NCBI GenBank assembly: GCA_003452655.1
Contig: DMNR01000188.1
Span: 6,155-14,291 of the forward strand
Source of the DNA: Actinomycetota bacterium
GTDB lineage: Bacteria > Actinomycetota > Actinomycetes > S36-B12 > UBA10799
Reading direction: 5' to 3'
Length of the DNA stretch: 8,137 nucleotides
A program made the position numbers and the translations under genes. Under the pieces are notes generated by a model. It saw nothing but the letters and a program-made list of their open reading frames with translations. It was not told the origin of the DNA and did no database searches. Within the stretch, counting starts at the first letter, position 1. Every line of letters begins with the position of its first letter. Shown in pieces: positions 6,108 through 8,137 of the stretch.

Positions 6108-6132
6108 CAAACACAAAGTTTGTTACAGACCC
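6108..6132 (-). repeat. IS256 right inverted repeat, outer duplicated copy
   Basis: This exact copy of 6081-6105 abuts the target duplication GGTCACTT, so it formed the end used in the insertion, or the duplication arose afterwards. GACC(C) at each junction offers the microhomology expected for slippage. Confidence 0.92.
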
Positions 6133-6140
6133 GGTCACTT
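6133..6140 (+). repeat. Target site duplication, right copy (GGTCACTT)
   Basis: Exact repeat of 4702-4709, adjoining the outer right inverted repeat. Confidence 0.93.
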
Positions 6141-6487
6141 GGCTTGTGCTCACCGTCGGGTGGGCCTGCCTGGCGGTCCTATACGCCGCCTACCTGGCGC
6201 TGGTCGTGGCTGGTTCCCCCTTCGCCTGCCCGGACCCCGTCGATGATTCAACCTTCGGGGAGGCTCAATGGTCGTGGGAGTACATGGGAAACGCCTGCAC
6301 CTTCACCCATGCCACCTGGCTGCGGCCCGGTGAGTCGGTGTCGCTTCACTCCTCCTCGGCATGGCTGGGCATCCTTGGACTCATCTGTGTGGCGGTGACA
6401 CTACTACTCCTCGGGTTCACGGGCCTGCGTGCGACCAGAGCTTCGGATCGAGAGTGGCGGGGGTCGGAAGGAACTGACCGTGGCTGA
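6141..6487 (+). pseudogene. 3' fragment of the IS-broken membrane-protein gene
   Basis: This frame continues the gene begun at 4610 once the element and one target copy are removed. It encodes most of the first membrane helix (LAVLYAAYLALVVAG), an outside loop with DDSTFGEAQWSWEYMGNACTF, a second helix (LGILGLICVAVTLLLLG) and a basic C-terminal tail. The stop at 6485-6487 overlaps the next gene's GTG by eight bases. It has no start of its own with a ribosome site near the junction; an open frame does continue upstream into the element, so a chimeric product cannot be fully excluded. Loss of this protein is the likely result of the insertion. Confidence 0.8.
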
Positions 6488-6968
6488 GGGTGGACGATTG
6501 GCTGCCCCTAAAACTGTGGCTCCGGGCGAATTCGAGCGTTCCCGTGAGACCACCTGGACGGTCAGCGACTCGTCCCTGCGCGTGAGCGGGTTTAAAGCGT
6601 CTCCCGATGGCTTGTTCGTCACCGTGACAGTGCTCGGCCACGCGTTGGTGGTGGATCCGGTGACGGGATTCGCAGGACCAAAGCGGTCCGACACCGTCGG
6701 CCCCAGTGTCTGGCTGGCAGTGGGGCGACGCACGATCCTGGCCGAGATTCAGGGCGGCTCGGTCCTGCACCCTGAGCACCCAGGTGACCCAGCCCTATCC
6801 ACCTACGATCTGTGGTTCCCCTTCAACCCTGAGGAACTCGATAACACTGTCCACTTGCACGTTGACTGGCCGTCGGTGCTCGGCGAGAGAAGTGTCCGCG
6901 TGACGAACACCGAGATCAGTGACGCCGCTGCAAACACCCTGACTTGGCCAACACGGCCAAGTCCGTGA
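6480..6968 (+). CDS. Soluble protein of unknown function, probably beta-rich
   Basis: I do not recognise this 162-residue protein. It has no signal peptide, membrane helix or cysteine. Alternating hydrophobic stretches (TTWTVSDSSLRVSGF, GLFVTVTVLGHALVV, VWLAVGRRTILAEI, TVHLHVDW) suggest a beta-sandwich. I chose GTG 6480 because GGAAGGAA (6466-6473) lies six bases upstream; an in-frame ATG at 6429 has no such site and would overlap the preceding gene much further. The overlap with the broken membrane-protein gene and the GTGA junction with the next frame put it in the same operon, so insertion of the IS element may have polar effects on it. The last codons form a perfect hairpin (6942-6962). 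Confidence 0.7.
   Translation: MAEGGRLAAPKTVAPGEFERSRETTWTVSDSSLRVSGFKASPDGLFVTVTVLGHALVVDPVTGFAGPKRSDTVGPSVWLAVGRRTILAEIQGGSVLHPEHPGDPALSTYDLWFPFNPEELDNTVHLHVDWPSVLGERSVRVTNTEISDAAANTLTWPTRPSP
6942..6962 (+). repeat. Perfect 8-bp stem hairpin at a gene junction
   Basis: ACTTGGCC (6942-6949) and GGCCAAGT (6955-6962) pair perfectly around a 5-base loop (AACAC). It covers the last codons of the 162-residue protein and ends two bases before a GTG. No run of T follows, so it is not a standard intrinsic terminator; it could tune translation or mRNA stability between the operon's genes. Confidence 0.55.
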
Positions 6969-7042
6969 GTGTTGCTAGTGACAGACTCGCCGCACGGGAC
7001 CGGGTGACGCGCCTGGCCCGGCTGCGACCGTGGGGGCTGTGA
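6965..7042 (+). CDS. Possible 25-codon ORF fitted between two genes
   Basis: GTG 6965 overlaps the stop of the preceding gene (GTGA) and its own TGA (7040-7042) overlaps the next ATG by one base (TGATG), so the frame exactly fills the gap. The product would be a 25-residue basic peptide with RLAARDRVTRLARLRPW. No ribosome site precedes it; translation would need coupling or re-initiation. It could be a real micro-gene or a coupling device that carries ribosomes to the next start, or the fit could be accidental. Confidence 0.35.
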   Translation: MSVASDRLAARDRVTRLARLRPWGL

Positions 7043-7569
7043 TGAAGACACGTATTCCCATCTCCTTCCTTGTGGCGGGACTCGTGTTCGTCGGCGTGGC
7101 AGTGTTCGCGCGCTGGGCCGGACCCAACCCGCCCGGATACACGGTGGCGGCGCCGACGGAGGTCCTGGCCTACGAGTGCGGCGGCATGGACGTTCCCGAC
7201 ATGACCCCGGCACGCATCAACGCGGCGCTCACGGCCGAACAGGTGGGATCAGTGACGATCTGCCGCCATCCAGCAGCGGCGGGGTTCACCACCTGGACAA
7301 ACGTCGACACTGCCGGAAGAGAGGCAGCCGGAGACGGCCCCGCAGTGTCGCAGGCGCAGGTTCAGGCCCTTCTCGACGCCTTGGCGACACCCGACGAACT
7401 TCTGCCGATGCCCAACTCGTGCACTGCCATTGGCGTGACACCCGCAGACCCGCTCTACCTCACCCTCGTGAACGCACGGGTGCTGCAGCCGGTCATCCCG
7501 GTCGACCACTGCGACCGGCAGACCGAGCGCGCGCGGCAGGTGATCGATTCCTTTCCCGATGGGACCTAA
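7042..7569 (+). CDS. Membrane-anchored or secreted protein of unknown function
   Basis: This 175-residue protein begins with a basic residue pair and a hydrophobic segment (residues 7-24, ISFLVAGLVFVGVAVFA), followed by RWAGPNPPGY. It should therefore be a signal anchor or secreted; there is no lipobox cysteine. The rest is polar and carries four cysteines (C46, C74, C127, C157) that could form two disulfides outside the cell. ATG 7042 has GGGGG five bases upstream; the in-frame GTG at 7030 lies within that site and is less likely. I do not recognise a family. It ends the coupled gene cluster that began near 4419, and with the broken two-helix protein it points to an envelope function. Confidence 0.72.
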   Translation: MKTRIPISFLVAGLVFVGVAVFARWAGPNPPGYTVAAPTEVLAYECGGMDVPDMTPARINAALTAEQVGSVTICRHPAAAGFTTWTNVDTAGREAAGDGPAVSQAQVQALLDALATPDELLPMPNSCTAIGVTPADPLYLTLVNARVLQPVIPVDHCDRQTERARQVIDSFPDGT

Positions 7570-7926
7570 TGGCAAGAACGGTCTCGGGGTCGTGAATACC
7601 GACTCATCGAATACTGGCGTTCACCAGTACGGGCTGGGAGAGGGGCGGCCCGCTTCCCACCCACCACGGGATCATGAGCTGACCGCCCTTCCTGAAGCAG
7701 GTATATCGGCACCCCACGATGCCGCCACGAACCCAAGCAACGGGAGATGCGCACTAGGTGTACTCGGCCGTCAGGTTTCCCACCCGAATCATCACAGCGC
7801 TCAGGAGGGTCATGGTTCACGTACGCAAGTCGCAAGTCCGCAAGGGGGGACCTCCGCTACGGCGGTTCCCTGAGCCGTAGACGCACCGCGCGGCGGACTG
7901 GCGGCGAGAGAGGTCCCTCCGGATGT
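7570..7926. other. Intergenic stretch with inverted repeats, no convincing gene
   Basis: No frame here has a good start together with a protein-like composition. A weak hairpin TACTGG/CCAGTA (7612-7617, 7624-7629) follows the preceding gene. CGCAAGT is repeated in tandem at 7824-7837, with a further CGCAAG at 7839-7844. An outer stem GGGACCTC/GAGGTCCC (7847-7854, 7910-7917) encloses a second stem CTACGGC/GCCGTAG (7857-7863, 7874-7880), so a branched RNA or DNA fold is possible. Confidence 0.4.
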
Positions 7927-7960
7927 TTGATATTTTTTACATGGAGTACTGTGATAAATA
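7927..7960 (+). promoter_or_regulatory. AT-rich promoter/operator upstream of the DUF2249 gene
   Basis: An abrupt AT-rich patch in GC-rich DNA. TTGATA (7927-7932) could be a -35 box; a 17-base spacer leads to TGTGAT (7950-7955) as a weak -10. The patch also forms an interrupted dyad: TATTTTTTACA (7931-7941) and TGTGATAAATA (7950-7960) match at 9 of 11 positions around an 8-base centre, as expected for a dimeric regulator. The regulator is unknown. Confidence 0.45.
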
Positions 7961-7990
7961 CCTGACACCCGGACATCCCATGGAGGGCAG

Positions 7991-8137
7991 ATGATTCACG
8001 ACATTCCGCTGGCGAAGGCTGCCGGCGCCTGCGGCTGCGCGCACGACGATTCCGACCCGGTGCTGGACGCACGCACCATCCCGCATGCTGTACGGCATGC
8101 CGCGATCTTTGGTGCTCTGGACTCGATCGCGCCGGGG
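7991..8137 (+). CDS. DUF2249 domain protein, 5' part only
   Basis: Forty-nine codons are present before the window ends. After a short leader with a cysteine-rich spot (GACGCAHDD, residues 12-20), the sequence LDARTIPHAVRHAAIFGALDSIAPG (from about 25; read as two joined pieces LDARTIPHAVRHAA and IFGALDSIAPG) matches the start of the DUF2249 fold, where LD-R-L-P...RH..IF..LD.L.PG is typical. Such proteins are often found with hemerythrin or nitric-oxide/anaerobic-respiration genes; here only the family, not that role, can be supported. I chose ATG 7991 because GGAGGG (7982-7987) precedes it. The in-frame or near ATG at 7980 overlaps that site and is in another frame. An AT-rich operator-like patch lies just upstream. 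Confidence 0.75.
   Translation, partial: MIHDIPLAKAAGACGCAHDDSDPVLDARTIPHAVRHAAIFGALDSIAPG

Larger units (their letters stand above)
4710..6132 (+). mobile_element. IS256-family insertion sequence, complete
   Basis: The element is 1423 bp between perfect 8-bp target duplications, or 1396 bp if only the inner right repeat is counted. It has a 25-bp left inverted repeat (4710-4734) beginning GGGTCTGTAAC and two tandem right repeats, and holds one full-length transposase gene. It appears intact. Its base composition is lower in GC than the recombinase module. It interrupts a small membrane-protein gene. Confidence 0.95.

Noticed and set aside
7612..7629. TACTGG/CCAGTA hairpin as terminator of the 175-residue protein gene
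   Set aside because: The six-base stem is weak and no T-run follows, so I do not call it a terminator.
7566..7835. Minus-strand 89-codon frame in the intergenic stretch
   Set aside because: Low-complexity composition and no ribosome site; nothing else supports it.
7559..7873. Plus-strand 104-codon frame after the anchored protein gene
   Set aside because: It overlaps the preceding gene's end, has no ribosome site, and its composition (G, S, H, P, T) is not protein-like.

Overview
The window looks like chromosomal DNA of a high-GC Gram-positive bacterium (Actinomycetota). Signs are strong G/C bias at third codon positions in most genes, frequent GTG starts, ATGA/GTGA-type stop-start overlaps, and a dif-like site. 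I cannot name the genus. The thiopurine methyltransferase gene at the left edge and the IS256 element are visibly lower in GC than the recombinase genes, which suggests separate histories.

Left part (1-935). A minus-strand thiopurine/tellurite S-methyltransferase gene (14-643) is followed at 668-695 by a 28-bp sequence with the 11-6-11 layout of a Xer/dif chromosome-dimer resolution site (20 of 28 bases match E. coli dif). Next come several 15-bp dyads of the form TTGCAT-NNN-ATGCAA. Two of them, together, form a lox-like arrangement (899-933) directly upstream of a recombinase gene.

Recombinase module (about 736-3915). Three tightly overlapping plus-strand genes encode an intact tyrosine recombinase, a small Cro/C1-type HTH protein, and a 504-residue protein that joins an AT-hook-like stretch and six CxxC pairs (likely three zinc ribbons) to a tyrosine-recombinase-like C-terminus lacking its catalytic tyrosine. 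A perfect 12-bp inverted repeat (736-747 / 3904-3915) brackets the module and may mark its ends. An intact recombinase with a DNA-binding partner and an inactive paralogue, beside a dif-like site, is the most interesting part of the window. It recalls RIT and Tn554-type multi-recombinase elements but has a different gene set.

Right part (3927-7569). A minus-strand four-helix membrane protein is followed by a divergent run of small plus-strand genes: a possible small ORF, a two-helix membrane protein, a soluble 162-residue protein, a 25-codon ORF and a secreted or anchored 175-residue protein. Stop-start overlaps suggest one operon. An IS256-family element (4710-6132) has inserted into the membrane-protein gene, leaving an 8-bp target duplication (GGTCACTT) and carrying a tandemly duplicated right inverted repeat. 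Removing it in silico restores an open 148-codon frame.

Right edge (7570-8137). About 350 bases without a convincing gene contain inverted repeats that could fold. An AT-rich promoter/operator-like segment follows, then the start of a DUF2249 gene that runs off the window.
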